From: Planctomycetota bacterium
Lineage (GTDB): Bacteria; Planctomycetota; UBA8108; JACQVS01
Reading direction: 5' to 3'
Assembly: GCA_028280485.1 (NCBI GenBank)
Contig: JANQLS010000112.1
Location: 62,001 to 126,000 of the forward strand
Length of the DNA: 64,000 bases
Below the pieces are notes generated by a model. That model did not search any database, had not been told where the DNA came from, and saw nothing but the letters and a program-made list of their open reading frames with translations. The first letter of the stretch is position 1, and the number at the start of each line of letters is the position of its first letter. Of this stretch, positions 33,445 to 42,075 are shown piece after piece. A program made the translations under genes and the position numbers.

Positions 33445-34593
33445 ATGGAACGCTACGCAATCCCCTACCCCATGATCGTCGGCCCGGGCAGCCTTCAGCA
33501 TTTGGGAGAACTCTGCTCTAAAACGAAAATTCAACGTCCTCTAATCGTCACGGATAAAGGAATTGAAGCGGCGGGTATTTTGGCACTCGCTCAAAATGCC
33601 CTAGGTGAATTGGCAAACTCTTCCGCCGTGTTTTTAGATGTTTCCCCAAACCCTAAAGAAGAGGATGTGACAAGCGCCTTAACGCTCTATCGAGAGAGTG
33701 GGTGCGATGGGTTGATTGCCTTGGGAGGGGGAAGCCCGATCGATGCGGCTAAAGCCATCAAACTGATGGCAACACACGAAGGAACGATTTGCGACTATGA
33801 TTTCCTAAAAGGTGGGCTCAAGAAAATCAACAAGGCGATGCCTCCCATGCTCGCCGTGCCAACCACTTCAGGAACAGGAAGCGAAGTCTCTCGCGGCTCT
33901 TTAGTCGTCACCCAACGTGGAGACATCAAACGAAAAACTCTACTCGCCAGCCCCAATCTCGTTCCTGATTGGTCCATCCTAGATGCTAAGCTAACTTTGA
34001 AACTTCCCTACGGTTTAACTGCAGCCACGGGCATCGATGCCTTAACTCATTGCATTGAGGAGTTAATTTCTCCTCGAGAGCATCCCACGATCGAAGCGAT
34101 TGCCACGGGAGGGATTCGTCGTATTGCCAAAGACCTCCCTTTAGTACTTCAAGAACCCGAAAACATTCAGGCTCGTCAAGACATGCAGGTCTCCGCGATG
34201 ATGGGAGGCATCGGTTTCGAAAAAGGACTGGGTGTTATCCATTCACTCTCTCACGCCATCGGAGCCTTACACCCCATCCATCATGGCTTGTTGAATGGAG
34301 TGCTTTTGACTCACGCTCTTCGATTTAACCGTGAACATATTTCACCCTCGGCCTTATCCCTTCTTCTATCTTCACTCGGTTTGGCTCCCGATGCCGACTT
34401 AAGCGCTGGTATCGATTGGATTGAGGGTCATATAGAAAACTGGAAAATCCCCACAACATTAAGATCGCTTTCAATCCCCGAAGAGGATAAAGAGGAAATC
34501 CTGGCTCGTTCATTAGACGATCATTGTCACCTCACGAATCCCCGCCCGTGCAAACCTGAAGATTTTGAAGAGCTTTGGGAGATGGCGTGGTGA
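33445..34593 (+). CDS. Iron-containing alcohol dehydrogenase
   Basis: 382 residues, the normal length of group III Fe-dependent alcohol dehydrogenases, cytoplasmic. NAD(P)-binding: CDGLIALGGGSPIDAAKAIK (about 90-110) and VPTTSGTGSEVSRGSLVV (about 138-155). Metal-ligand region: TGIDALTHCIEELIS, then HSLSHAIGALHPIHHGLLNG, giving the Asp/His/His/His set. It interconverts an alcohol and an aldehyde or ketone; the substrate is not predictable. It stands between two repeat-filled gaps and appears to be single. Family is secure. Confidence 0.92.
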   Translation: MERYAIPYPMIVGPGSLQHLGELCSKTKIQRPLIVTDKGIEAAGILALAQNALGELANSSAVFLDVSPNPKEEDVTSALTLYRESGCDGLIALGGGSPIDAAKAIKLMATHEGTICDYDFLKGGLKKINKAMPPMLAVPTTSGTGSEVSRGSLVVTQRGDIKRKTLLASPNLVPDWSILDAKLTLKLPYGLTAATGIDALTHCIEELISPREHPTIEAIATGGIRRIAKDLPLVLQEPENIQARQDMQVSAMMGGIGFEKGLGVIHSLSHAIGALHPIHHGLLNGVLLTHALRFNREHISPSALSLLLSSLGLAPDADLSAGIDWIEGHIENWKIPTTLRSLSIPEEDKEEILARSLDDHCHLTNPRPCKPEDFEELWEMAW

Positions 34594-34627
34594 ATACCAA
34601 AAACACAAAATTTTGAGGACTCCCCCC

Positions 34628-34728
34628 TGTAGCGCCTGGGCTTGCCCCAGGCTTTATTTCAAAGTGATCGCATAATTTTAAAATTACAAACATCTTAAAA
34701 GAGGCCACCCACAAGGGGTGGCGCTACA
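34628..34728. repeat. Inverted pair of TGTAGCGCC hairpins with swapped stems
   Basis: Plus strand (34628-34652): TGTAGC then GCCTGGG-CTTGC-CCCAGGC. Minus strand (34728-34704): TGTAGC then GCCACCC-CTTGT-GGGTGGC. Both have a 7-bp stem and a CTTG(C/T) loop, but the inner four pairs are different and compensated. They frame about 50 nt of AT-rich DNA. Confidence 0.7.
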
Positions 34729-34740
34729 ATACGAATGGAT

Positions 34741-34764
34741 CCAAATTCTTGCGAATTTGGCTAC
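34741..34764 (-). repeat. REP-like hairpin, single copy
   Basis: On the minus strand GTAGCCAAATTC-GCAA-GAATTTGG, a GNRA-type loop. It is a single member of the GTAGCC/GNNA family, 27 nt before the PQQ-like gene. Confidence 0.7.
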
Positions 34765-34790
34765 AGATCAAACTTGATGGATAAATTTAC

Positions 34791-36389
34791 GTGGAAAACC
34801 AAAACTTAAAAATCCGTTGGTGGCCTCTTGTTTTAATTCTAGTTTTAGAATCGATCCTTCTGCTCACCATCTGGATCTACCCCGATATGATGCGACAAAA
34901 TCGCTTCTTATTGACTTACGCATCGGTCATTCTCACGCTGTTCCTTTCAGTGAGTTGGGCTTTTTTATTTTCGCGTTTGAGTCGAAAAGCAAAACTTAAG
35001 ATCTTTAGCTCTCTCGTCTTGATTCCAGCTGTGTTCTTCTCTTTGTTTGAGATCGAAGGAGTCAGTGGAGATTTCGTGCTCGAGTTCAAGTTTCGTTGGG
35101 AAAAGAAACCCAGTGAAACGATTTTAGAGTCCAAACCTAAGACTCCACAATCAACGAGTCCCACCACTCCCAGGGTTGAGATCGTTGAAGACAAAATCCC
35201 AGTGCCTCCCTCGGCTAAAGACTACCCGCAATTCTTGGGGCCGAACCGTACAGGAATTCTTAGTTCACCCAAGTTAGATCCCGACTGGGAAAGTACACCT
35301 CCCCAAAAGGTATGGGAGGTTCCAGTAGGAACCGCCTGGTCATCGTTTTCGATTTCAGGGGGTCGGGCGCTCACTCAAGAACAACGCGGTGATAAAGAGG
35401 CCGTTACCTGTTATCGACTCGACAATGGAGATTTACTTTGGACTCATTTAGATGAAGCCAATTATGAATCGGTGATCGCCGGCGATGGTCCGCGGGCCAC
35501 TCCCACCATTTCTGAGCAACGTGTTTATACTTTGGGTTCCACTGGAATCCTCAACTGCTTGAATTTGTTGACGGGAAATCCCTATTGGACTCGAAACGTT
35601 TTGACCGACGGAAATGCCGAGCTTAAAAGCACCGAGTGGGGAAAGTCCTGCTCTCCCTTAATCGAAGGTAATTTAGTTATCGTGAGCGCCGGTGGGCGTA
35701 ATGGCAACTCTCTCTTTGCCTATAACAAAGCCGACGGAGAAGTCGTTTGGAAAGGGGGAAATGATCGCTCGAGTTACAGCTCCCCGATGATCGGAACGTT
35801 GAGTGGCGTTCGCCATATCATCATGCTCAACAAAGATAGCGTGGTGGGTCATTCGATCGAAGATGGAAAAGTGCTTTGGGAATATCCTTGGCCAGGCACT
35901 TATCCAAGCGTGGCTCAACCTTTAGTTGTCGGTGAGAATCAATTATTTGTATCCGCTGGGTACGGAGTAGGAGGCAAGCTGCTCGAATTAGGTGCTAACT
36001 CTACTGACAAAATGAATGTCAAGTTGCTTTGGGAGAATAACACCCTAAGAGCCAAGTTCACCAACTTAGTACAAATCGACGGCTTTGTGTATGGATTAAG
36101 CGATGGGATATTAACTTGCCAAAACCTTCAATCCGGAAAACGAGTTTGGAAGAAGGGGCGATTTGGTCACGGACAAATTTTATTGGTCGGTGAGCACCTT
36201 CTCATTCAATCCGAGGACGGAGAGTTGTTTCTCACTCAACCCAGTCCTAAAACGAATACTGAGTTTTCAGAGCTCAAAGTTTTAGATGGTAAATGCTGGA
36301 ACGCGTTCGCACTCGCGGGTGATTATTTGTTGGTGAGGAATGACCGAGTGGCGAAGTGTTATAAGCTGCCGACGTTAGAAAACAAATAA
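34791..36389 (+). CDS. Membrane-anchored PQQ-like beta-propeller protein
   Basis: 532 residues. Three hydrophobic segments lie in the first ~90 residues (about 10-30, 38-60, 70-88), then a Pro/Ser/Thr-rich linker, then a PQQ-like propeller (about 145-525). Typical blades: LAWTHLDEAN-like ends such as CYRLDNGDLLWTHLDEAN, CLNLLTGNPYWTRNVLTDGN, AYNKADGEVVWKGGNDRSSY, IEDGKVLWEYPWPG and CQNLQSGKRVWKKGRFGHG. No quinoprotein metal/PQQ ligands can be assigned, so it is better read as a scaffold protein than as an enzyme. The GTG start is accepted. Such proteins abound in Planctomycetota. Single gene between repeats. Confidence 0.82.
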   Translation: MENQNLKIRWWPLVLILVLESILLLTIWIYPDMMRQNRFLLTYASVILTLFLSVSWAFLFSRLSRKAKLKIFSSLVLIPAVFFSLFEIEGVSGDFVLEFKFRWEKKPSETILESKPKTPQSTSPTTPRVEIVEDKIPVPPSAKDYPQFLGPNRTGILSSPKLDPDWESTPPQKVWEVPVGTAWSSFSISGGRALTQEQRGDKEAVTCYRLDNGDLLWTHLDEANYESVIAGDGPRATPTISEQRVYTLGSTGILNCLNLLTGNPYWTRNVLTDGNAELKSTEWGKSCSPLIEGNLVIVSAGGRNGNSLFAYNKADGEVVWKGGNDRSSYSSPMIGTLSGVRHIIMLNKDSVVGHSIEDGKVLWEYPWPGTYPSVAQPLVVGENQLFVSAGYGVGGKLLELGANSTDKMNVKLLWENNTLRAKFTNLVQIDGFVYGLSDGILTCQNLQSGKRVWKKGRFGHGQILLVGEHLLIQSEDGELFLTQPSPKTNTEFSELKVLDGKCWNAFALAGDYLLVRNDRVAKCYKLPTLENK

Positions 36390-36409
36390 ACTCCAGCCAA
36401 GCGTAATCC

Positions 36410-36616
36410 ATTTCAAGCGCGAAGTGTTAACGAGTGCTGTGTTTGATTTAAAATTTAGAGCGTTGTTAGTATTTTATTCCGTTTGAAATCACGAACGGAA
36501 TGGATCTGAGCAAAATCACATCCATTGCCAAATTTACTCACCCAAGGTCTAAAGCTAAATGCATTGCTAAAATGGGATAGACGCCTATCCCTCGCTAACG
36601 CGTCGGGCTTGAAATA
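36410..36616. repeat. Inverted pair of ATTTCAAGC repeats enclosing about 135 nt
   Basis: Plus copy at 36410-36439 (ATTTCAAGCGCGAAGTGTTA ...) and minus copy at 36616-36574 (TATTTCAAGCCCGACGCG ... GAGGGATAGGCGTCTATCC). Between them lies a hairpin ATTCCGTT ... AACGGAAT near 36480. The arrangement parallels the inverted pair at 55739-55910. Confidence 0.65.
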
Positions 36617-36631
36617 ACAGTCTAAATCCCC

Positions 36632-37468
36632 ATGCCTGAACTTCCTGAAGTTGAATTTGGTCGAAAGCTATTCGAACAAGCCGCGAAGAATAAAACCATC
36701 ACGAAGGTGGTTTGTACCGAAGATGAAATTGTTTTTGAGGGGAAAAAGGCGAAGGAAGTTCGCAAACACTTATTAAAGAAAAAAGTCTTAAGCGTTCACC
36801 GCAAAGGAAAATACATCTGGGTTGAGCTATCGAAAAAGCCTTGGCCCATTTTTCATTTTGGCATGACGGGAGCCTTTCGGCTTAAAGATCATACTCCCCT
36901 GAAACTTGTTTCTCACGGAGAGAAAGTGGATACGGCATGGCCCCCCAAATTTTCAAAAGTCATTTTAACTTTTGATGACGATACTGAATTAGCTTTTACA
37001 AACGCTCGCCGCTTGGGGAAAGTGTTATTTCAAGATGACGTCTTAAATCAAGGCCCGATATCAAAATTAGGTTTTGATCCCTTAACGACCCCTCTCTCCA
37101 AAACCGCCTTCAAAGAAGAGTTTTCCAAGCGAAAGAAAAACATCAAGGGATTGCTCTTAGATCAATCTTTCGCTGCCGGCGTGGGCAATTGGATCGCTGA
37201 TGAAATTTTATACCAAGCCGGAATCGATCCTCGTCGATCGACAACCACCTTAACTGACAAAGAGATCGCCGCTCTTCATAAAAAGTTAGAGTACATCATC
37301 TCAAGAGCAGTATCGGTCGACGCTCTCAAAAGTAAGTTCCCCAAATCATGGCTCTTCCACTACCGCTGGAAGAAGAAAGCAGGCGCCAAAACCCACAAAG
37401 GCGAAACCATCGAATTCATCGACGTAGCCGGAAGAACAACCGCTTGGGTGCCAGAGAAGCAAAAGTAG
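36632..37468 (+). CDS. mutM: Zincless Fpg-type DNA glycosylase (formamidopyrimidine-DNA glycosylase)
   Basis: 278 residues. Fpg excises oxidised purines such as 8-oxoguanine and nicks the DNA. The start is fixed by catalytic MPELPEVEFGRKLFE (Pro2, Glu3). The catalytic beta-hairpin lysine (Lys60) is in VHRKGKYIWVEL; the helix-two-turn-helix is in LLLDQSFAAGVGNWIADEIL. The C-terminus has no CxxC...CxxC zinc finger; instead it ends FHYRWKKKAGAKTHKGETIE then FIDVAGRTTAWVPEKQK. That is the zincless-finger form known from plant and fungal Fpg and related to NEIL1. The conserved GRTTA-W-VPE carries the DNA-binding arginine. Single gene. Confidence 0.92.
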   Translation: MPELPEVEFGRKLFEQAAKNKTITKVVCTEDEIVFEGKKAKEVRKHLLKKKVLSVHRKGKYIWVELSKKPWPIFHFGMTGAFRLKDHTPLKLVSHGEKVDTAWPPKFSKVILTFDDDTELAFTNARRLGKVLFQDDVLNQGPISKLGFDPLTTPLSKTAFKEEFSKRKKNIKGLLLDQSFAAGVGNWIADEILYQAGIDPRRSTTTLTDKEIAALHKKLEYIISRAVSVDALKSKFPKSWLFHYRWKKKAGAKTHKGETIEFIDVAGRTTAWVPEKQK

Positions 37469-37721
37469 TCCGCACGTTCCACGTGCGTCCTTCCCTAAAA
37501 GCTAACTACACTTCCTAATTAAATCTTCACATTAAAATAATTAGGATATTTGCGGATAGCGTCAAAGAGATATTTATCGATTACCTTAATAAGCTCAACA
37601 ATCCAAAGCCATTCGAAATCACTCGACCAAGCTCTTTATAGATTATAAAAAATAAAAACCGTAGTCAGGAGACGCCTCGCGGAGCGAGACGACTACTATA
37701 GTGACGAGTTTGGCGGCTACA

Positions 37722-38021
37722 CTACTTAAATTTTTCGCCCCACAAAAATAAGGCGTAAGGGATCATAAAAACAGCCCCAAAAATTTGAGCACCGAATGCC
37801 CAAGTTCGGATGTTGGCGGTATCAAAGGATTCAAATAGAGTTAAATATTTAATGAAGCATAAGAGAGAATATAGGAATAGAAATCTAACGGACCATTTAT
37901 CCGAGTTCTTTCTGATTAAACATTCATACAAAAAAACGAGTAGCAAAAGCGGCCCCGCTATCCACTCAAAGCTCCCTTTCCCAGAACCACCTAATCTGAT
38001 CAAGAATGGTATTAAATTCAT
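37722..38021 (-). CDS. Small hypothetical membrane protein
   Basis: 99 residues with three likely membrane helices (about 20-36, 46-63, 72-93) and a basic C-terminus ending GEKFK. No family recognised. Its ATG overlaps the stop of the preceding gene (TAATG), so the two are translationally coupled and may form one small membrane complex. A coding call is supported mainly by this overlap. Confidence 0.55.
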   Translation of the reverse strand: MNLIPFLIRLGGSGKGSFEWIAGPLLLLVFLYECLIRKNSDKWSVRFLFLYSLLCFIKYLTLFESFDTANIRTWAFGAQIFGAVFMIPYALFLWGEKFK

Positions 38022-38641
38022 TAGGTCGATTCACCAGAAGAAGCCGACTCACCTTCTTCAATCGCCGGCCCTTCCGCCGGATAAATCCTCGCCAATAATC
38101 GATCATTCAATTCGTGAATCAGCTTACCGTTTTCAAAGATAGCCTTCCTCTCAATGAAAAAGGTAGGGATATTAATGACTAAAGCAACGGCCAGTACCGC
38201 AAGGTGAATCCACCAAAAAGCAAAGTCTCTAACTGGAAGAACGATATCCTTAGCTTCAACATCTGTGCCACTCGGCAACCTTTGATAGGCTTCGACTATT
38301 AGCTGGCCATGAACCCAGACTCCAGCAAATGCAGCTAATAAGATCATGATCACAGAAGCCGCAGAATACGGAAAACACATCCTACGAACCTTCTTACTCT
38401 TTAAAATAAACTCTTCCCAAAGATCGGGATAGTCTTCGGTGGCGTTCTTCACATCCTTTCCACTTCCGATCAGATAAAACATCACCAGACAGTGTAGGAA
38501 CATTGTATAGACAGCGGTTAAGATCCCCATGAGCACATGATCTGTACCACTTGGACCTTTATCAATTATCAACCCCATAAAACTTGCGACCACCAAAAAT
38601 CCTACTTCGATGATCAGCAAAAAAGGAAATATCGCTCGCAT
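38021..38641 (-). CDS. Hypothetical four-helix membrane protein
   Basis: 206 residues. Hydrophobic segments lie at about 5-25, 34-58, 94-116 and 138-162. A charged cytoplasmic-looking tail follows (ERKAIFENGKLIHELNDRLL, then an acidic Ser-rich end). No recognised family. It begins 20 nt after the nadA stop, so it may be at the end of the RHH-nadA transcript. It is translationally coupled to the small membrane protein downstream by a TAATG overlap. Function unknown. Confidence 0.6.
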   Translation of the reverse strand: MRAIFPFLLIIEVGFLVVASFMGLIIDKGPSGTDHVLMGILTAVYTMFLHCLVMFYLIGSGKDVKNATEDYPDLWEEFILKSKKVRRMCFPYSAASVIMILLAAFAGVWVHGQLIVEAYQRLPSGTDVEAKDIVLPVRDFAFWWIHLAVLAVALVINIPTFFIERKAIFENGKLIHELNDRLLARIYPAEGPAIEEGESASSGEST

Positions 38642-38661
38642 TGGATGGTCACACTCTCTAT

Positions 38662-39672
38662 TTAAAAATCTCGGGGAATATCTAACATCCGTTGCAATGA
38701 GCTCAGAGCCCCATCAATCACGTCGTCAGGAACATCGATTTCGAAGACATCTTCTTGCAAGGAACGAAGGACATCAGGAATGTCGATCATCTTCATGTAG
38801 GGGCAATGTAAACGACAACCGATGCAACCATCAGCGGCGATAAATTCTTTATCAGGGAAGCGCTTCTTCAGTTGGTAGAGAAGTCCCCACTCGGTAGCTA
38901 CTAAAAATGTCTTAGCATCGGGATGTCGAGTTACAGCATCGATCATTCCCGAAGTTGAGCAAACCTCATCCGCTAAGGCTAAAACATCTTCACGACATTC
39001 AGGGTGAGCGATCACAACTGCTTCAGAGTGTTTTCGACGAGCTGTATCAACTGAAGGGCCTCGTAAGATGTCGTGAGTCGGGCAAGCGCCGTCGTAAACG
39101 ACGATGTCTTTTTCAGGAACTTGTTTTTTGACCCAAGCCCCTAAGTTGCGATCGGGCGTGAAGAGGATCTTCTCTTCAGGAATATTTCTCACCACGCTGG
39201 CGGCATTCGCCGAGGTGCAACAAACATCGGATAGAGCTTTCACTTCGGCCGAACTGTTGATGTAGGTCACCACCGCTCGACCGGGGTAACGTTCTTTCCA
39301 ATCTTCGAGGGTATCGGCAGTGATCGAATCAGCTAAGGAGCAACCCGCTGCAAGATGCGGCAAGAGCACTTTCTTCGTACGATTTAAAATCTTGGCCGAC
39401 TCCGCCATAAAGTGAACGCCACAGAAAACGATGCGATCAGCATCACTTTCTTGGGCCAAACGAGCGAGCTGCAGTGAGTCACCGACGTGATCGGCGCACT
39501 CTTGGACCTGGGGAAGTTGATAATTATGAGCCAAGATCACCGCATTCTTCTCTTTGGCTAATTCGCGGATCTCTTCGATCATCCTTAAATTCAAAGTGTT
39601 CTCGGGATCGAACGTATCCCAGGGGGCCGGGCCTTGGAAAGCAACGGGACTGTTTTGACCGGTGGTGATCAT
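38662..39672 (-). CDS. nadA: Quinolinate synthase
   Basis: 336 residues. NadA condenses iminoaspartate with dihydroxyacetone phosphate to quinolinate in NAD biosynthesis, using an oxygen-sensitive [4Fe-4S] cluster. Motifs: AVILAHNYQLPQVQECADHV, RIVFCGVHFMAESAKIL, PHLAAGCSLADSI, VCCTSANAASVV, VIAHPECREDVL, EVCSTSGM, and the C-terminal CIGCRLHCPYMKMI. The last carries a cluster cysteine. No nadB or nadC is adjacent. The start overlaps the stop of a small RHH-like protein by 4 nt, suggesting co-expression. Function is secure. Confidence 0.94.
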   Translation of the reverse strand: MITTGQNSPVAFQGPAPWDTFDPENTLNLRMIEEIRELAKEKNAVILAHNYQLPQVQECADHVGDSLQLARLAQESDADRIVFCGVHFMAESAKILNRTKKVLLPHLAAGCSLADSITADTLEDWKERYPGRAVVTYINSSAEVKALSDVCCTSANAASVVRNIPEEKILFTPDRNLGAWVKKQVPEKDIVVYDGACPTHDILRGPSVDTARRKHSEAVVIAHPECREDVLALADEVCSTSGMIDAVTRHPDAKTFLVATEWGLLYQLKKRFPDKEFIAADGCIGCRLHCPYMKMIDIPDVLRSLQEDVFEIDVPDDVIDGALSSLQRMLDIPRDF

Positions 39673-39914
39673 GATGAACTCTCCTTATTAATAACCCGGG
39701 CGCCCGGTTCAGGCTGTACCTCAGGAGTGCCCTGAGGAAAGATTCGCCAAAATTCTTTTCTAACTAAGCTGGTGATGACCGAGGTTCGAGAGAGCCCATG
39801 GTAGCGAGCCAAGGCTTCTAACATGTGGAGCTCTTCCTGCGATGCGGTGAAGCTTCGGACCACCTTTTTATCCGGCTTGCCCTCCGCTCGATCCAGAGAC
39901 TCTGATTCGCTCAT
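39669..39914 (-). CDS. Small ribbon-helix-helix-like protein upstream of nadA
   Basis: 81 residues. A charged N-terminus is followed by KVVRSFTASQEELHMLEALA and RYHGLSRTSVITSLVRKEFW. This has the beta-strand, helix, turn (GLSRTSV), helix order of ribbon-helix-helix/CopG-type DNA-binding proteins. The C-terminus is disordered. Its stop overlaps the nadA start (ATGA), so it is made together with NadA. An attractive but untested reading is an autoregulator of NAD synthesis. The fold call is from pattern only. Confidence 0.55.
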   Translation of the reverse strand: MSESESLDRAEGKPDKKVVRSFTASQEELHMLEALARYHGLSRTSVITSLVRKEFWRIFPQGTPEVQPEPGARVINKESSS

Positions 39915-40120
39915 CTTGAATAACTATCCTTAGTTAGGGAAATTAGATAACTGCGAAAGAAACTCGCGACTCATTTAATTCTACCATCTTTATATAAGAA
40001 ATATTATTTTTTATATATAAACAGAATAAACATCATCTATTTTTTACAGATGATTGTCAAGACCATTTCCGACAGTGGGACAAAAGGCTCCACCTCCAAG
40101 TTAGGGCAAAAGACGCCAGT

Positions 40121-40186
40121 TGTAGCCGAACTTGTAAAAGTTTGGCTGGAAAAGCTAAAAGGCCAAATTCTTACGAATTCAGCTAC
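40121..40186. repeat. REP-like hairpin pair (GTAGCC/GNNA family)
   Basis: Plus-strand GTAGCCGAACTT-GTAA-AAGTTTGGC at 40121-40146 and minus-strand GTAGCTGAATTC-GTAA-GAATTTGGCC at 40186-40161, 14 nt apart. As in the other two pairs, one AACTT and one AATTC hairpin face each other. Confidence 0.8.
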
Positions 40187-40308
40187 GGCAAGAATTCCTA
40201 CGCTCGATCCGCTTGTTCCGTTAAAGTTTTATGTTCCAAAAATTTAGGGAATTAAACTAGTTGAATAATTGGGAAAAATCCGGACCCTTATAGAGTGCCG
40301 TTTCAATT

Positions 40309-40360
40309 TGTGAAAAATTTCACAATTTGTCCTTGAAGGGTATTGGACGAGGTTTAGAAT
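40309..40360 (+). promoter_or_regulatory. CRP/FNR-type palindrome and candidate promoter upstream of nuo operon 2
   Basis: TGTGA-AAAATT-TCACA (40309-40324) is an exact match to the CRP consensus TGTGA-N6-TCACA. It is followed by TTGAAG (40333-40338), 16 nt, and TAGAAT (40355-40360), a plausible sigma-70-like promoter. The palindrome centre would be about 50 nt before the start point, an activator-like distance. The nuoA ATG lies about 660 nt further on. Confidence 0.5.
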
Positions 40361-41020
40361 CCACAAATCCATACATGCTCCGCCCCGTCCTCAGGTCCCA
40401 TCATGAAGCCAGCCTGAACTGGTCATTGAAACGACTTAAGTGACTTTGAAGCCAAGAGGATAAGCTCAGTCTTTTTCATCCGAAAGATTCGAGAGCCAAA
40501 ACCTGGGCTTCGACATCAAACATGCTCGTTGTCAGCTTGAGCATCGTGAGTCCTTATAAACACTGGGCTTAAAGTGCCCTACGTTTTGACTCCATGTGCT
40601 CGAGCCCAAAGAAGAAGATTGTTGAAACCGTAATTCATTTATTAACGGGTTCATTTACAAACGGCTTTTGAGTGAGCCTCCTACAGCCTCTCTAAGACTG
40701 TAGGAACTCTGAGGAGCATCGCACGAGCAATTTGGATACACGCGGTTCAAATCGCGAAGGCTTAATCGCATCAAATAAGTAAGATCTACTGACTCTAACC
40801 GAATGATGTACAGATAACGCTGTTACTGGCAAGCCATTTCGATCTTGAACACCTTCACCTCAAAAAACTACAAGCTGTTACCGCCTCCCTTCCTGTTAGG
40901 CTCAATCCTTCACTTCGAGTGATGGGTTTCACTTTACAGGATGAAACAAAAGAGGAATTGAACGACTGAATGTTTTCAAATTCAGTGATTCGATCGTTGT
41001 CAACATAAAGCAGTACCGAC

Positions 41021-41449
41021 ATGCTGACTGAAGCCATCAACTCACTTCCTAATTTAAGCAACCTTCCGTTGCTTCAATTGAGTGATACAAGTGTCTTAGA
41101 ACCCTATCTCCCCGCTGCGGTCTTCCTTTTAGTGTTGATCGCCACGGCCTCGGGGATGCTCGGCCTCTCCTACTTCTTAGGCCCACGAAAAGCCAGTGAA
41201 GTTAAAAGTAGAACTTACGAATGTGGAATGCCCCTACTGAGCGCAGCTCGGGATCGTTTCTCCGTCAAGTTTTACTTAGTAGCCATCCTCTTTGTCTTGT
41301 TCGACATCGAAACGGTCTTCCTCATTCCCTGGGCGATCAAATTTAAACAACTCGGATTTTTTGGTTTCGTCGAAATGATGGTCTTCATGACGATCTTGAC
41401 TCTCGGCTTAGTCTACGCGTGGAGGAGAGGAGGATTGGAATGGGAATAA
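41021..41449 (+). CDS. nuoA: NADH-quinone oxidoreductase subunit A (operon 2)
   Basis: 142 residues with three membrane segments. Core motif: [20 protein letters not shown], then [20 protein letters not shown] and IPWA. The essential cysteine in the matrix-facing loop (YECG) is present. It lacks the long Ala/Glu-rich extensions seen in NuoA of operon 1. First gene of operon 2, preceded by a long untranslated stretch. The last codons contain GGAGG sequences serving as the ribosome site of nuoB, which overlaps by 10 nt. Confidence 0.94.
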   Translation: MLTEAINSLPNLSNLPLLQLSDTSVLEPYLPAAVFLLVLIATASGMLGLSYFLGPRKASEVKSRTYECGMPLLSAARDRFSVKFYLVAILFVLFDIETVFLIPWAIKFKQLGFFGFVEMMVFMTILTLGLVYAWRRGGLEWE

Positions 41450-42075
41450 TTACCCCGGGCTCCAACAATCAACCCAAAACCCTCACGAATGACATTCCCG
41501 TCATCAAAGGGACCGGAGCGGAAAAGCTTCTCGAAAACAAACTGGTCACCACGACGGTGGATTGGGTTTTAAAGTGGGCGAGAAAAAACTCGCTCTGGCC
41601 GATGCCCTTCGGAACGGCTTGTTGTGCGATCGAAATGATGGCGACTCTATCCGGTCGATACGACTTAGCCCGATTCGGCGCAGAGGTGATTCGATTCTCT
41701 CCCCGCCAAAGCGACCTCATGATCGTCTCCGGTAGGATTTCGATCAAAATGATGTCGGTGCTCTTAAAAATTTACAGTCAAATGCCGGAACCCAAGTGGG
41801 TCATCTCGATGGGCGCCTGCGCTTCGAGCGGCGGAGTTTTTGACACCTACACCTTGATTCAAGGTGTCGATCAATTCCTTCCTGTGGATGTTTACATCCC
41901 CGGTTGTCCCCCTCGCCCCGAGTCTTTGATCGATGCAGTGATTCGCATTCAACAGATTATCGATGAAGGCCACCCCGGCTACCTTTCAGACGATGCTCGA
42001 TTTAGCCCTGAAGAAATTGAAAGAGCGGCAGAACTCTTCACTCCCGGTCCCGCAACCGGAGGAGGTTGTTCATGA
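41440..42075 (+). CDS. nuoB: NADH-quinone oxidoreductase subunit B, cluster N2 protein (operon 2)
   Basis: 211 residues from ATG 41440, chosen because AGGAGG lies 6 nt upstream within nuoA; the frame is open 7 codons further. Cluster N2 ligands are present: tandem Cys in [12 protein letters not shown], Cys in [11 protein letters not shown], and Cys in [13 protein letters not shown]. It reduces quinone together with NuoD. The C-terminus is longer than that of NuoB in operon 1 and ends [11 protein letters not shown]. The stop overlaps the nuoC start (ATGA). Confidence 0.94.
   Translation: MGIITPGSNNQPKTLTNDIPVIKGTGAEKLLENKLVTTTVDWVLKWARKNSLWPMPFGTACCAIEMMATLSGRYDLARFGAEVIRFSPRQSDLMIVSGRISIKMMSVLLKIYSQMPEPKWVISMGACASSGGVFDTYTLIQGVDQFLPVDVYIPGCPPRPESLIDAVIRIQQIIDEGHPGYLSDDARFSPEEIERAAELFTPGPATGGGCS

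Larger units (their letters stand above)
39915..41020. other. Gene-free stretch of 1.1 kb upstream of complex I operon 2
   Basis: Begins with an AT-rich block (about 39985-40045, likely the promoter of the RHH-nadA transcript on the minus strand). Then come the REP-like pair at 40121-40186, a TGTGA-N6-TCACA palindrome with a possible promoter (40309-40360), and about 650 nt without coding character that contains small hairpins, such as ATGCTC ... GAGCAT near 40523-40545 and CTACAG ... CTGTAG near 40680-40703. No recognisable tRNA, tmRNA, SRP or RNase P RNA. Confidence 0.5.

Noticed and set aside
40735-40760. tRNA T-arm-like sequence CGCGGTTCAAATCGCG
   Set aside because: GTTCAAATC matches the T-loop, but the stem does not pair in tRNA register and no acceptor, D or anticodon arms surround it. 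It is just a small hairpin.
40367-41020. tmRNA, RNase P RNA, SRP RNA or 6S RNA in the long gap before nuo operon 2
   Set aside because: None of the conserved cores I know (for example GAGGAAAGTCCG of RNase P or CAGGTCCGGAAGG of SRP RNA) is present.
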